Source of the DNA: CAKRPJ01 sp934376955
GTDB taxonomy: Bacteria; Bacillota; Clostridia; Lachnospirales; Lachnospiraceae
Assembly (NCBI GenBank): GCA_934376955.1
Contig: CAKRPJ010000026.1
Span: 1 to 35,887 of the forward strand
Length of the DNA stretch: 35,887 nucleotides
Direction: 5' to 3'
The position numbers and the translations under genes were made by a program. Below are positions 22,239 through 30,796 of the stretch, piece by piece. The stretch's first letter is position 1, and each line of letters starts with the position of its first letter. Below the pieces are notes generated by a model. That model made no database searches and had not been told where the DNA came from. It was given only the letters and a program-made list of their open reading frames with translations.

Positions 22239-23603
22239 ATGCAAAAAAATCAGGCAGTACAGCGCAACGGGATCACGGAAGGAGTGATCTGGCAGCAGTT
22301 GCTATTGTTCTTTTTCCCGATTTTGTTTGGAACATTTTTCCAGCAGCTTTACAACACGGCAGACGCAATGATCGTAGGAAAGTTTGTCGGAAAGGAAGCG
22401 TTATCTGCGGTAGGCGGGACAACAGGAACGCTGATCAACCTTCTTGTCGGGTTCTTCGTCGGGCTTTCTTCCGGTGCGGCTGTCGTTGTATCTCAGTATT
22501 ACGGTGCAGGACAGGAGGATCAGGTCAGAAAGGCCGTTCACACCTCATTCTATCTGTCAATTTGCGGCGGTATTTTCCTTATGCTCGTCGGAGAGGTATT
22601 TACCCCGGCTGCGATCGATATGATGGGAGTTCCGGAGGAGATACGTGCCTATTCGATCTCCTATATGCGGATCTATTTTCTCGGAATAATCGGAAACCTG
22701 CTTTATAACATGGGTGCAGCGATCCTGCGTGCGGTAGGAGATTCCAAGCGTCCGCTCTATTTCCTGATCGCCTGCTGCCTTACGAATATCGCCCTCGACC
22801 TGCTGTTTGTCATCGTACTGAAGATGGAAGTAGCCGGCGTTGCGTGGGCAACGATCATTTCCCAGCTCGTTTCCGCAGTGCTTGTTATGGTAACGCTGAT
22901 GCGGTCGAAGGAATCCTTCCGTTTTGAGCTTCGGTATCTGCGTATGGACAGACTGATGCTGGCAAAGATCATTAAGATCGGACTTCCGGCGGGGATCCAG
23001 TCTATGATGTATTCGATCTCCAATATTCTGATCCAGGCAAACATCAACAGCTTCGGAACCGATGTTATTGCCGCATGGGCTGTGTACGGAAAGGTGGACG
23101 GATTATTCTGGATGACAATGGATGCAATGGGAATTGCCATTACCACCTTTGCGGGACAGAACTTCGGAGCCGGAAAGCTGGATCGTCTGAAAAAGGGAAA
23201 TCGTGTCGGTCTGGTGATGACAACGATCATTACGGCGATCCTCGGCGGATTTATCATAATCTTCGGACATGGTCTGAGCACCCTGTTTACCAGTGATGCG
23301 GCAGTTCTTGAGGAAAGTATAAAGATCATCAACTTTATCACTCCGTTCTGGTTCTGCTATGTCTGCGTGAATGTGTATTCCTGCACACTTCGAGGGATCG
23401 GCGATGCGTTTGTGCCTATGCTTTTGATCTGCTTCGGAACCTGCGGACTCCGTGTTCTGTGGGTGCTGATCGCCGGACTGGTCTGTCCGGGATTATATAC
23501 GACGCTTGTGAGCTATCCGCTTAGCTGGACCATCACATCGATTGGATTTATTATCTACTATTACCGGTTCAGCGAAATGCGTAAAATAAATCGAATGTCG
23601 TAA
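22239..23603 (+). CDS. MATE-family efflux transporter (second copy)
   Basis: A 454-residue MATE transporter with about 12 membrane segments: FQQLYNTADAMIVGKFVGKEALSAVG at the first half start, GLPAGIQSMMYSISNILIQ at the second and FGAGKLDRLKKG in the linker. It belongs to a different subgroup from the copy at 17456. I choose the ATG at 22239, five bases after AGGTGG, over the GTG at 22230. Followed 18 bp later by an LRR protein, probably co-transcribed. Substrate unknown. Confidence 0.93.
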   Translation: MQKNQAVQRNGITEGVIWQQLLLFFFPILFGTFFQQLYNTADAMIVGKFVGKEALSAVGGTTGTLINLLVGFFVGLSSGAAVVVSQYYGAGQEDQVRKAVHTSFYLSICGGIFLMLVGEVFTPAAIDMMGVPEEIRAYSISYMRIYFLGIIGNLLYNMGAAILRAVGDSKRPLYFLIACCLTNIALDLLFVIVLKMEVAGVAWATIISQLVSAVLVMVTLMRSKESFRFELRYLRMDRLMLAKIIKIGLPAGIQSMMYSISNILIQANINSFGTDVIAAWAVYGKVDGLFWMTMDAMGIAITTFAGQNFGAGKLDRLKKGNRVGLVMTTIITAILGGFIIIFGHGLSTLFTSDAAVLEESIKIINFITPFWFCYVCVNVYSCTLRGIGDAFVPMLLICFGTCGLRVLWVLIAGLVCPGLYTTLVSYPLSWTITSIGFIIYYYRFSEMRKINRMS

Positions 23604-23621
23604 AATTCAGGAAAAATAAAT

Positions 23622-24515
23622 ATGGATACACAATTTGAGTTTACTGAAAAAAATGGAGGCGCCTGTGTGACAAGGATTCTGTCGCCGGGCGCTGCCTGTG
23701 TTGTACCGGAAAGCTTAGGCGGATATCCGGTAACAGAGCTTTCTGACAGGGCCTTTGCCCGGACAGATGTGCGGGAGATATTTCTTCCCCAAGGGCTGAA
23801 AAGGATCGGAAGGTATTGCTTTTACGGCTGCGAAAGCCTCGAGAGCCTTCATGTATTTGCAGGAACAACAGAAATCGGAGGCGGAGTCTTTAACGGCTGT
23901 GCCAATGTAAAGGAAATTTTTTTTCATCTGGACGCCACGGAGAGATCGGCTTTAAGGGATTTTGTCACAGAGCTGAACGGAAGACTTACCGTTCATTTCT
24001 TTCTTTCTTCGGAGGGAGAGGATAAGGAGGCGTTCCGGTTGATCTTTCCTGCTTATTATGATGAAGCGGTGGAAAACACTCCGGCGCGGATCACCGTGTC
24101 CAATATACATGGAACCGGGCAGAAGTACAGGTACTGCTTTGAGGATAAGAAGGTACGATTTGATAAATATGACCGCCTGTTTATATATGAAAAGGCGGAG
24201 GAGCCGGTTTCCATGGCAGCGGAGATCGCAGTTTCAAGGCTGATGTATCCGCATGGGCTATGGGAGGAAGCGAGAGTAAGATACCGGGAATTTGTCGAGG
24301 AGAATCTATATCCGATCATGCTGCAAAATCTGCATAAGCCGGAGTGCTTTCTCTGGCTGCTCCGTGAATTTACCGGGAAACAGGGACTTACGGAGGAAGA
24401 AACAGACCGGCTGATCGGTGAGGCGTCGAAGCGCAGGCTGGCAGAGATCGCAGGACTGCTTATGGATTATAAGCACAGAAGCTTTTCCGAAAAAAAGAAG
24501 AAATTTGCCTTTTAA
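23622..24515 (+). CDS. Leucine-rich-repeat (BspA-type LRR_5) protein, cytosolic
   Basis: A 297-residue protein. The N-terminal 110 residues carry about three BspA/LRR_5-type repeats (VTELSDRAFARTDVREIFLP, then RIGRYCFYGCESLESLHV, then EIGGGVFNGCANVKEIFF). The remaining 190 residues are of unknown fold, charged, with many Arg and Glu, ending in a Lys-rich tail. There is no signal peptide or anchor, unlike typical BspA surface proteins, so it probably works inside the cell as a binding or scaffold protein. It follows the MATE gene at 18 bp with only a weak CAGGAAAA ribosome site. The VWA/MoxR pair lies about 1.6 kb downstream. Function not known. Confidence 0.75.
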   Translation: MDTQFEFTEKNGGACVTRILSPGAACVVPESLGGYPVTELSDRAFARTDVREIFLPQGLKRIGRYCFYGCESLESLHVFAGTTEIGGGVFNGCANVKEIFFHLDATERSALRDFVTELNGRLTVHFFLSSEGEDKEAFRLIFPAYYDEAVENTPARITVSNIHGTGQKYRYCFEDKKVRFDKYDRLFIYEKAEEPVSMAAEIAVSRLMYPHGLWEEARVRYREFVEENLYPIMLQNLHKPECFLWLLREFTGKQGLTEEETDRLIGEASKRRLAEIAGLLMDYKHRSFSEKKKKFAF

Positions 24516-24629
24516 CCGGCGCAGGCAGCAAAGCGGAGGGAAAATATCCGCCTGATGTGAATGAGAAGTGAACACGGATCAAAATGACCCGTTGGATCAA
24601 TAAGTTTTATGAAAAGAGAGGTTTTAATC

Positions 24630-25940
24630 ATGGATCGTCTGGAACAGAAAATTTTAAATATTATTGATGAGCACGCAGAGGAGCTTCAGGAGATCGCTTT
24701 TGCAATCTATCACCATCCGGAGCGCGGCTTTGCAGAGCATGAGACAGCAAAAAAGGCAGCAGATTTTCTCCGTAAATATGGAATGGAACCGCGCGAAGGT
24801 CTGGCTTTGACCGGTGTTAAGGCGGATATCAACAAGTCGGAGGGCCCGAGCGTGGCCCTGATCGGTGAGCTGGACGGAATCGGCTGCCCGGCTCATCCGG
24901 ATGCCGCACCGTCAGGAATTGCCCACGCATGCGGTCATGAAGCACAGATGATCGCGATCATGGGAGCGGCATTGGCGTTAAATGATCCGGAGGTAAAAGA
25001 GGCTTTGGGCGGACGAGCCGTATTCTTCGGGGTTCCTGCCGAGGAAAACCTCTCTGCCGATATTAAAGAGGAGCTGGCAAAGGAAGGTATCCGGTTTAAT
25101 GGCGGAAAGAGTGAGCTGATCCGCCGCGGGGAATTTGATGATATCGATATTTCCATTACCTCCCATGTCCACATGGTTCAGGGAACAGAAGCAGATCTTC
25201 TTCTCGGAAATGTGGCAAGCACCGGCTTTGTTGCAAAATCTGTTCATATGCTCGGAAAGGCAGCCCATGCGGCAGCGGCTCCCCACGAAGGAATAAACGC
25301 GTTAAATGCGGCGACCCTTGGATTTAGTGCAATGGGAATGATCCGCGAGACGTTTGAGGAGAAGGATGCGATCCGTGTCCACGGCCAGATCCGTGATGAC
25401 GGCTTCCCGTGCCAGACGATCCCGGATCATGTACTGGTAGATCTCATGGTACGTGCAAAAACGCTGGATGCGATCAAAAAGACCTCTGCGAAGGTGGATC
25501 GCGCCTATGAGGGTGCGGCTCATGCCATTGGCGCTGAGGCGAAGATCGTTACAACTCAGGGATATCTTCCTGTTCTTGCCCGTCCTGCCGATCCCGCCCT
25601 TATTGAGGCAGCCGAGGTGTTGAAGGAGCAGCGTCCGGATACGACGATCAGCCGGATTACTGACGATATGATAAACTTTGCATCGACAGACGTGGGAGAT
25701 CTTACCCACATTATGCCGGTATTAAACTTTACCTTCGCAGGAGCTGAGGGCGCGCTTCACAGCAAGGATTATAGGATCACAGATCCATATAAGATCCATA
25801 TCATGCCGGCAAAGATGATGGCGGTCACTGCTTATCACCTTCTTAAGGATGGGGCGGCAGAGGCCAAAGAGATCCTTAAGGAATTTAAGCCGACGATGAC
25901 AAGAGATGAATATATGGATTATGCAGAGTCCCTGCACTAG
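24630..25940 (+). CDS. M20D-family amidohydrolase (AbgB-like peptidase)
   Basis: A 436-residue zinc-type amidohydrolase of the M20D group (AbgB, hippurate hydrolase and IAA-amino acid hydrolase relatives). Seen: YHHPERGFAEHETA, GELDGIG, GIAHACGHEAQM as metal site (HACGH), VPAEEN with the catalytic Glu, GKAAHAAAAPHEGINALNA in the dimerisation domain and NFASTDVGDLTHIMP near the end. The last motif, like AbgB, suggests N-acyl amino acid or aminobenzoyl-glutamate-like substrates. I start at ATG 24630, eight bases after GAGAGG, not at ATG 24609. No clear promoter in the 114-bp gap before it; a strong terminator follows. Confidence 0.92.
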   Translation: MDRLEQKILNIIDEHAEELQEIAFAIYHHPERGFAEHETAKKAADFLRKYGMEPREGLALTGVKADINKSEGPSVALIGELDGIGCPAHPDAAPSGIAHACGHEAQMIAIMGAALALNDPEVKEALGGRAVFFGVPAEENLSADIKEELAKEGIRFNGGKSELIRRGEFDDIDISITSHVHMVQGTEADLLLGNVASTGFVAKSVHMLGKAAHAAAAPHEGINALNAATLGFSAMGMIRETFEEKDAIRVHGQIRDDGFPCQTIPDHVLVDLMVRAKTLDAIKKTSAKVDRAYEGAAHAIGAEAKIVTTQGYLPVLARPADPALIEAAEVLKEQRPDTTISRITDDMINFASTDVGDLTHIMPVLNFTFAGAEGALHSKDYRITDPYKIHIMPAKMMAVTAYHLLKDGAAEAKEILKEFKPTMTRDEYMDYAESLH

Positions 25941-25992
25941 AGAGAAGCTGCCTGATCAAGACAGACAGGCGGCCTACAGGTATTCATAAGAG

Positions 25993-26034
25993 AAATTCCT
26001 TTTCCGGAGAAGCTATCCGGAAAGGGAATTTTTT
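25993..26034 (+). terminator. Intrinsic terminator after the M20D gene
   Basis: A 15-bp stem running from AATTCC (25994-25999) through TTTTCCGGA pairs with TCCGG...GGGAATT ending at 26030, with one G-U pair and a 7-nt loop, followed by TTTT. Confidence 0.93.
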
Positions 26035-26085
26035 GGGCTATAGGGCGAGGAAGTATTCGCTCAGGAGAAGGCAGGAGGTATGTTT

Positions 26086-27447
26086 ATGAGAGAGGATGAG
26101 GCGTATCGTTCTCCGATCGTTAAGGAGCAGATGGTTTCGGAGGAGCTGGTCTCCGTATGTATGGAGATCCTTCGGAATGCCAGAAATGAGTTGTATCTTT
26201 CGATGCGTTTTCTGGATCTTTCCCTGAGCTCGCTGTATTTTGCACCGGAGCTTTCTATCGATGGTATGGGAACAGACGGAAGCGGGCTTTTTTTCCAGCC
26301 GTCGCAGCTGGCCGCCCTTTATAGAAAAAACAGGATCTATGTGAACCGGACGTATCTCCACTCGGTATTTCACTGTCTGTTCTGCCATATATGGACAAGA
26401 AAAAAACGTGCGGAGGAATACTGGAACCTGGCATGTGACATCGCAGTGGAGTCGATCATCGACGACCTGCATTATCCCTGCATCCACCTTGCCGTATCGC
26501 CGGTACGCAGAGAGCTTTATATGCGTCTGGAATCCAGAATATCGGTTTTTAATGCAGAAAGCATCTATCATGCCCTGCAGGAGATGGGACTTTCGGAAGG
26601 AGAGTATATGAGGCTGGCAGCGGAATTTCACCGGGATTCCCATTCTCACTGGGAGAAGGAGGAAGCTCCGCCTAAGACCGGGCGGCCGAAAAATAATAAA
26701 GAGGACTGGGATGACCGGAGAGAAAAGATGCAGGTGGAGATGGAGACATTTTCACAGGAGGCATCAGAGGATGACGGAAATCTTCGGAATCAGCTTGCAG
26801 TCGAGAACCGGGAGCGGTATGATTATAAGAACTTTCTGAAAAAGTTCTCCGTACTCCGGGAGACCCTTCAGGTGGATCCGGACGCGTTTGACTATGTGTT
26901 TTATCATTATGGAATGGAGCTCTATGGGAATATGCCATTAATTGAGCCTCTGGAGACAAAGGAGCTTCGCCGGATCGAGGATTTTGTCATCGTTATCGAT
27001 ACGTCTATGTCCTGTTCGGGAGAGCTGGTAAAAAAGTTTCTGGAGGAAACGTATACGGTTTTGTCACAGTCGGAAACCTATTTTAAGAAGGTAAACATCC
27101 ACATTATCCAGTGTGATGACAAGGTGCGTCAGGATGTGAAGATCGAAAATAAGGAACAGCTTAGGAAATATATGGAAGATCTGACGCTGCAGGGAATGGG
27201 CGGAACAGACTTCAGACCGGCCTTCCTCTATGTGGAGCAGCTGATGCGGGCTCAACGGTTTTCTGCACTGAAGGGGCTTATATACTTCACGGACGGAAAG
27301 GGGATCTATCCGGTAAAGATGCCTCCTTATGATACGGCGTTTGTTTTTATGGAGGAGAGCTATTCAGATGTAGATGTGCCCCCATGGGCCGTCAAGATCA
27401 TTCTGACCCCACAGGAGCTGGGAGAGGAAGTCGGAGGTATAAATTGA
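26086..27447 (+). CDS. DUF2201-type protein: degenerate metallopeptidase-like domain plus VWA domain
   Basis: A 453-residue protein. The N-terminal half resembles the DUF2201_N putative metallopeptidase domain, but the expected HExxH is H92-S-V-F-H96, with H101 and WNLACDIAVE following; the catalytic Glu is gone. A charged low-complexity linker covers about 185-245. The C-terminal VWA-like domain (about 295-450) has an intact metal site: DTSMS (305-309), GGTDF (372-376) and TDGKG (402-406). The ATG at 26086 is preferred, seven bases after AGGAGG; the ATG at 26080 is only one base away from it. One base separates it from the MoxR-like ATPase, so the two form a VWA/MoxR pair, a known chaperone-like partnership for assembling or inserting metals in protein complexes. 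Target unknown. Confidence 0.82.
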   Translation: MREDEAYRSPIVKEQMVSEELVSVCMEILRNARNELYLSMRFLDLSLSSLYFAPELSIDGMGTDGSGLFFQPSQLAALYRKNRIYVNRTYLHSVFHCLFCHIWTRKKRAEEYWNLACDIAVESIIDDLHYPCIHLAVSPVRRELYMRLESRISVFNAESIYHALQEMGLSEGEYMRLAAEFHRDSHSHWEKEEAPPKTGRPKNNKEDWDDRREKMQVEMETFSQEASEDDGNLRNQLAVENRERYDYKNFLKKFSVLRETLQVDPDAFDYVFYHYGMELYGNMPLIEPLETKELRRIEDFVIVIDTSMSCSGELVKKFLEETYTVLSQSETYFKKVNIHIIQCDDKVRQDVKIENKEQLRKYMEDLTLQGMGGTDFRPAFLYVEQLMRAQRFSALKGLIYFTDGKGIYPVKMPPYDTAFVFMEESYSDVDVPPWAVKIILTPQELGEEVGGIN

Positions 27448-27448
27448 T

Positions 27449-28954
27449 ATGGATATAAAGCGGGCAAAAGAGGAGATCAGACATACGATCGAGGCATATT
27501 TAATGAAAAACAGCCATGGCGAATATATGATACCGTCTATGCGTCAGAGGCCGGTGCTGCTTATGGGGCCGCCCGGGATCGGAAAGACGCAGATCATGGA
27601 GCAGGTGGCAAGAGAATGCGGGATCGCTCTTGTGGCATACACGATCACGCATCATACAAGGCAGAGTGCGATCGGCCTGCCGTTTATATCGGAAAAGGAG
27701 TACGGCGGGGAGAAAAAACAGGTGACGGAGTATACCATGAGCGAGATCGTGGCCTCTGTTTATGATAAAATGGAGGAGACCGGTCTTCATGAAGGCATCC
27801 TGTTTATCGACGAGGTGAATTGTGTTTCCGAAACGCTGGCTCCCGCCATGCTGCAGTTTTTACAGTATAAGACCTTTGGAAACCATAAGATCCCGGACGG
27901 ATGGATCATTACAGCGGCCGGAAATCCACCGGAATACAATAAATCCGTCAGAGAGTTTGATATTGCGACATTGGATCGGATAAAGAGGATCGATGTGGAG
28001 GCAGATTTTAACGTATGGAAGGAATATGCCGCGAAGGTAAATATCCATTCGGCAGTGTTGTCGTACCTGACGGCACGTCCGCAGTATTTCTATCAGGTGG
28101 AAACAACAGTGGACGGAAAGATATTTGCGACACCGAGAGGCTGGGAGGATCTGTCTGAGTTTCTCGAGGTGTATGAGAAGCTTGAGCTTCCGTTTGACCG
28201 GGAGGTGGTTGGACAGTACATCCAGCACGCAAAGATCGCAAAGGACTTTGCCGCATATCTGGAGCTTTACCGCAAATATCAGTCTCTTTACCAGATCGAT
28301 GAGATCCTTTCGGGAAATCGCAGCGAGGCGTTGATGGAGCAGGCGGCCCGTGCCCCGTTTGATGAAAGGCTTTCGGTCATCAGCCTGATCCTTTCCAAGC
28401 TGAATAATGAATTTCGCAGGATCGCGAACCGGGAAAATATCCTTGAGCTGGTCTTTGGCAGGTTAAAGACATATAAGGAGAGTCAGGAGGCCGAGGAGCA
28501 GCCCTTCGGATATATGGAGCAGCTTCTGGAGGAGTACCGCCTTGAATACGAGGGAAAGAAAAAGGCCGGACTTCTGACCCGGGATGAACAGTATGAATAC
28601 CGGGATGCCGGAGAGCTCCTTGGCAGATATGCACAGGCCGTAAGAGGCGAAACCGAGAACCGGAAGGACGAGGTCTTTTCCCGTCTTGCCGACCTGTTCG
28701 GAAAAGACCGGGAGGAATATGAAACGCTTTGCCGGGATGGTCTTGGGATGTTAGAGTATGCGTTTGATTTTATGGAAGGAACCTTTGGAGACAGTCAGGA
28801 GATGGTCATCTTCATTACAGAGCTCAATACCAGCTATTATGCCGTTCGTTTTCTGGAGGAAAATGATTGTGAGCGATATTTCCAATATAACAAACGCCTG
28901 CTGTTTGAGGACAGAGAGAAGGATATCCTGACCAGGCTGGACAGGCTGAGCTAA
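27449..28954 (+). CDS. MoxR-like AAA+ ATPase
   Basis: A 501-residue AAA+ ATPase of the MoxR/AAA_5 type. Walker A is GPPGIGKT (40-47), Walker B LFIDE (118-122), sensor 1 ITAAGNPPEYN (near 154), arginine-finger region FDIATLDRIKRID and sensor 2 region TPRGWEDLSEF. About 200 C-terminal residues beyond the AAA module are helical and unassigned. ATG at 27449 overlaps the end of the VWA gene region, with GGAGG inside the upstream gene. Probably a hexameric remodeller working with the VWA protein. No further gene follows in the same operon that would reveal its client. Confidence 0.9.
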   Translation: MDIKRAKEEIRHTIEAYLMKNSHGEYMIPSMRQRPVLLMGPPGIGKTQIMEQVARECGIALVAYTITHHTRQSAIGLPFISEKEYGGEKKQVTEYTMSEIVASVYDKMEETGLHEGILFIDEVNCVSETLAPAMLQFLQYKTFGNHKIPDGWIITAAGNPPEYNKSVREFDIATLDRIKRIDVEADFNVWKEYAAKVNIHSAVLSYLTARPQYFYQVETTVDGKIFATPRGWEDLSEFLEVYEKLELPFDREVVGQYIQHAKIAKDFAAYLELYRKYQSLYQIDEILSGNRSEALMEQAARAPFDERLSVISLILSKLNNEFRRIANRENILELVFGRLKTYKESQEAEEQPFGYMEQLLEEYRLEYEGKKKAGLLTRDEQYEYRDAGELLGRYAQAVRGETENRKDEVFSRLADLFGKDREEYETLCRDGLGMLEYAFDFMEGTFGDSQEMVIFITELNTSYYAVRFLEENDCERYFQYNKRLLFEDREKDILTRLDRLS

Positions 28955-29024
28955 ACGCTCCGAGATAAGGTGCGGTACCGGAAGCATGTGCAAAGTTTCA
29001 CAGAAACGCAACTAAAGTAAGAGA

Positions 29025-29051
29025 GCAGGCCCCTATGGGGAAAGCACCTGC
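29025..29051 (+). other. Hairpin next to the radical SAM ribosome binding site
   Basis: GCAGG (29025-29029) pairs with CCTGC (29047-29051) around a CCCC-TAT-GGGG hairpin. It ends three bases before AGGAGG, so it could affect translation or be the stub of a processed leader. No T-tract follows, so it is not a terminator. Confidence 0.4.
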
Positions 29052-29068
29052 ATCAGGAGGAATGAAAA

Positions 29069-29941
29069 ATGCAATATGAAGGAACATTATATCGTCCGCC
29101 GAGCGAGGCGTACAGCCTGATCATTCAGGTAACTATCGGATGTGCCCACAATAAATGTACGTTCTGCAACATGTACCGGGAAAAGAAATTCAGAGTCCGG
29201 ACAAAAGAGGAGATCATGAAGGATCTGGATGAATGCTATTCCTATTACGGCTCCAGAGTCCGCCGCGTGTTCTTTGCAGACGGAGATGCCCTTGTGGTCA
29301 AGACAGAAATGCTTCTGGAGCTTCTTCAATATGTCCATGAGAAATTTCCGTTTGTGGAACGAATTGCGTCTTACGGAACAGCAAAGGACGTGCTGAAAAA
29401 ATCAGAGGAAGATTTAAAAGCACTTGCCGAGGCCGGACTGGAGCTCATCTATCTCGGAGCAGAATCCGGAGATGACCGGGTCTTAGAGCATATCAATAAG
29501 GGCGTAACGGCGGCAGAGATCATTGAGGCCGGACAGAAGCTGAAACGATGCGGCTTAAAGACATCGGTTACTTTGATCTCCGGGCTTGGGGGAAGAAAGG
29601 GAATCCGCGAGCATGCGATAAAATCTGCGGAGCTGATCACCGGCATGAATCCGGAGTATGCTTCCTTCCTGACGCTCCGGCTTTATGAAGGCACAAAGAT
29701 GAACGAGGAGGTCAAAAGCGGTCAGATGGAGCTGATCACTCCGGATGAGATCGTGGAGGAAATGGAGCTGTTCCTCAAGCATGTCGATTCCCCGGGAACG
29801 ATATTCCGAACAAACCACGCTTCCAATTATTTTGTTCTTGCAGGCACACTCAATGAGGATATACCGCGGATGCTGGCAGAAATGGAAGACGCCAAAGAAA
29901 AACAGGGATATCGTCTGGAAGAATGGCGGAGGCATATTTAG
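29069..29941 (+). CDS. Radical SAM protein of unknown substrate
   Basis: A 290-residue radical SAM enzyme. The cluster motif reads TIGCAHNKCTFCNMY (near 22), i.e. C-x4-C-x2-C, the spacing typical of a COG1032-like family with the GCxHNxCxFC signature. Further features are FFADGDALVVKTEMLLELL, YLGAESGDDRVLEHINKG (near 134) and SVTLISGLGG, the HemN/Elp3-like barrel strands. No SPASM or B12 domain. AGGAGG lies eight bases before the ATG. It is the first gene before the sortase, which starts directly behind its TAG stop. Reaction unknown. Confidence 0.9.
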   Translation: MQYEGTLYRPPSEAYSLIIQVTIGCAHNKCTFCNMYREKKFRVRTKEEIMKDLDECYSYYGSRVRRVFFADGDALVVKTEMLLELLQYVHEKFPFVERIASYGTAKDVLKKSEEDLKALAEAGLELIYLGAESGDDRVLEHINKGVTAAEIIEAGQKLKRCGLKTSVTLISGLGGRKGIREHAIKSAELITGMNPEYASFLTLRLYEGTKMNEEVKSGQMELITPDEIVEEMELFLKHVDSPGTIFRTNHASNYFVLAGTLNEDIPRMLAEMEDAKEKQGYRLEEWRRHI

Positions 29942-29956
29942 ATCCGGCCGCGTCTT

Positions 29957-30778
29957 TTGGCAGGGATCTGTCTGGCGAGCGCTCTCTGGTTCGGCTGTCT
30001 GCTCTGCGATACGTACATTGGGTACAGAGAGGGAGAAAAGGACTTAAGAAAATTATATGAGCAGAAGGAACAGATAGAAAAACAGATAGAAGAATCGATA
30101 AAGGAACAGGCTGAGAAAATCCCGGAAGAATCGGCAAAGGAATCGACCGGAGAACCAGCGGAGAAACCGGTGGGCGAACCGACAAAGGAACGGTCAGGAG
30201 AACCTACCGGAGAACAGCTTGTCTGCCGGTTAAAGGAGATTAATGCAGACGTGGCAGGCTGGATACAGATCGACGGCACCCCCATCAATTATCCGGTCAT
30301 GCACACGCCACAGGATCCGGATTTTTATCTCTCCCATGGGTTTGATAAGAAAAGCTCGGTCTACGGCATGATCTATATGGATGCAGGCTGCAGCCCGAAT
30401 AAGGACGGTATGAATTATCTTCTGTACGGCCATCATATGAAAAACGGCTCCATGTTTGCCTCACTGAAGCGTTATCAAAGCGAGGAATACTGCAAAAAAA
30501 ATCCGCAGATTCGATTTGACCTTACGGATTCCTGCGGAAAGTGGGAGATATTTGCTGTTTTAAGGATTTCTGCCGCAGATCTTACCCGGGAGAAAAATAA
30601 GATGCTGGCCGCCCGGACAGGAGAGGACTATCAGGCTCTGATGGAATATGTAGAAGAAAACCGCCTGTATGATACAGGCGGTCTTCCGCAATGGCCTCAA
30701 AAGCTTTTAACCCTTGTGACCTGCGAATATACGGAAAAAGACGGAAGATTGTTTGTCTTTGCACGCAGACTCCCGTAA
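29957..30778 (+). CDS. Class B sortase
   Basis: A 273-residue transpeptidase (from TTG 29957) that cleaves a sorting signal and links proteins to peptidoglycan or pilin-like partners outside the membrane. It has an N-terminal membrane anchor (about 2-20), a long charged helix, then a GEP-rich repeat linker (about 60-87). The catalytic domain runs about 88-273: YGHHMKNGSMF with H159, TLVTCEY with C256 and R264 in GRLFVFARR; class B spacing is clear. The start is unclear: the frame is the same as the radical SAM gene, opening right after its TAG stop. The only usual start is TTG 29957, which removes the basic residues R-P-R coded before the anchor. No cell-wall substrate gene is adjacent. Confidence 0.87.
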   Translation: MAGICLASALWFGCLLCDTYIGYREGEKDLRKLYEQKEQIEKQIEESIKEQAEKIPEESAKESTGEPAEKPVGEPTKERSGEPTGEQLVCRLKEINADVAGWIQIDGTPINYPVMHTPQDPDFYLSHGFDKKSSVYGMIYMDAGCSPNKDGMNYLLYGHHMKNGSMFASLKRYQSEEYCKKNPQIRFDLTDSCGKWEIFAVLRISAADLTREKNKMLAARTGEDYQALMEYVEENRLYDTGGLPQWPQKLLTLVTCEYTEKDGRLFVFARRLP

Positions 30779-30796
30779 AAGTATTTCCTTGCGGTA

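Noticed and set aside
24540..24565. Terminator after the LRR gene
   Set aside because: GCGGA and TCCGC can pair around 24534-24552, but the stem is short and no T-tract follows.
20039..28954. A complete Zorya or other known defence island from the motor pair through the MoxR ATPase
   Set aside because: No ZorC, ZorD, ZorE, nuclease or helicase is present. Promoters at 22157 and a terminator at 25993 divide the region into separate units.
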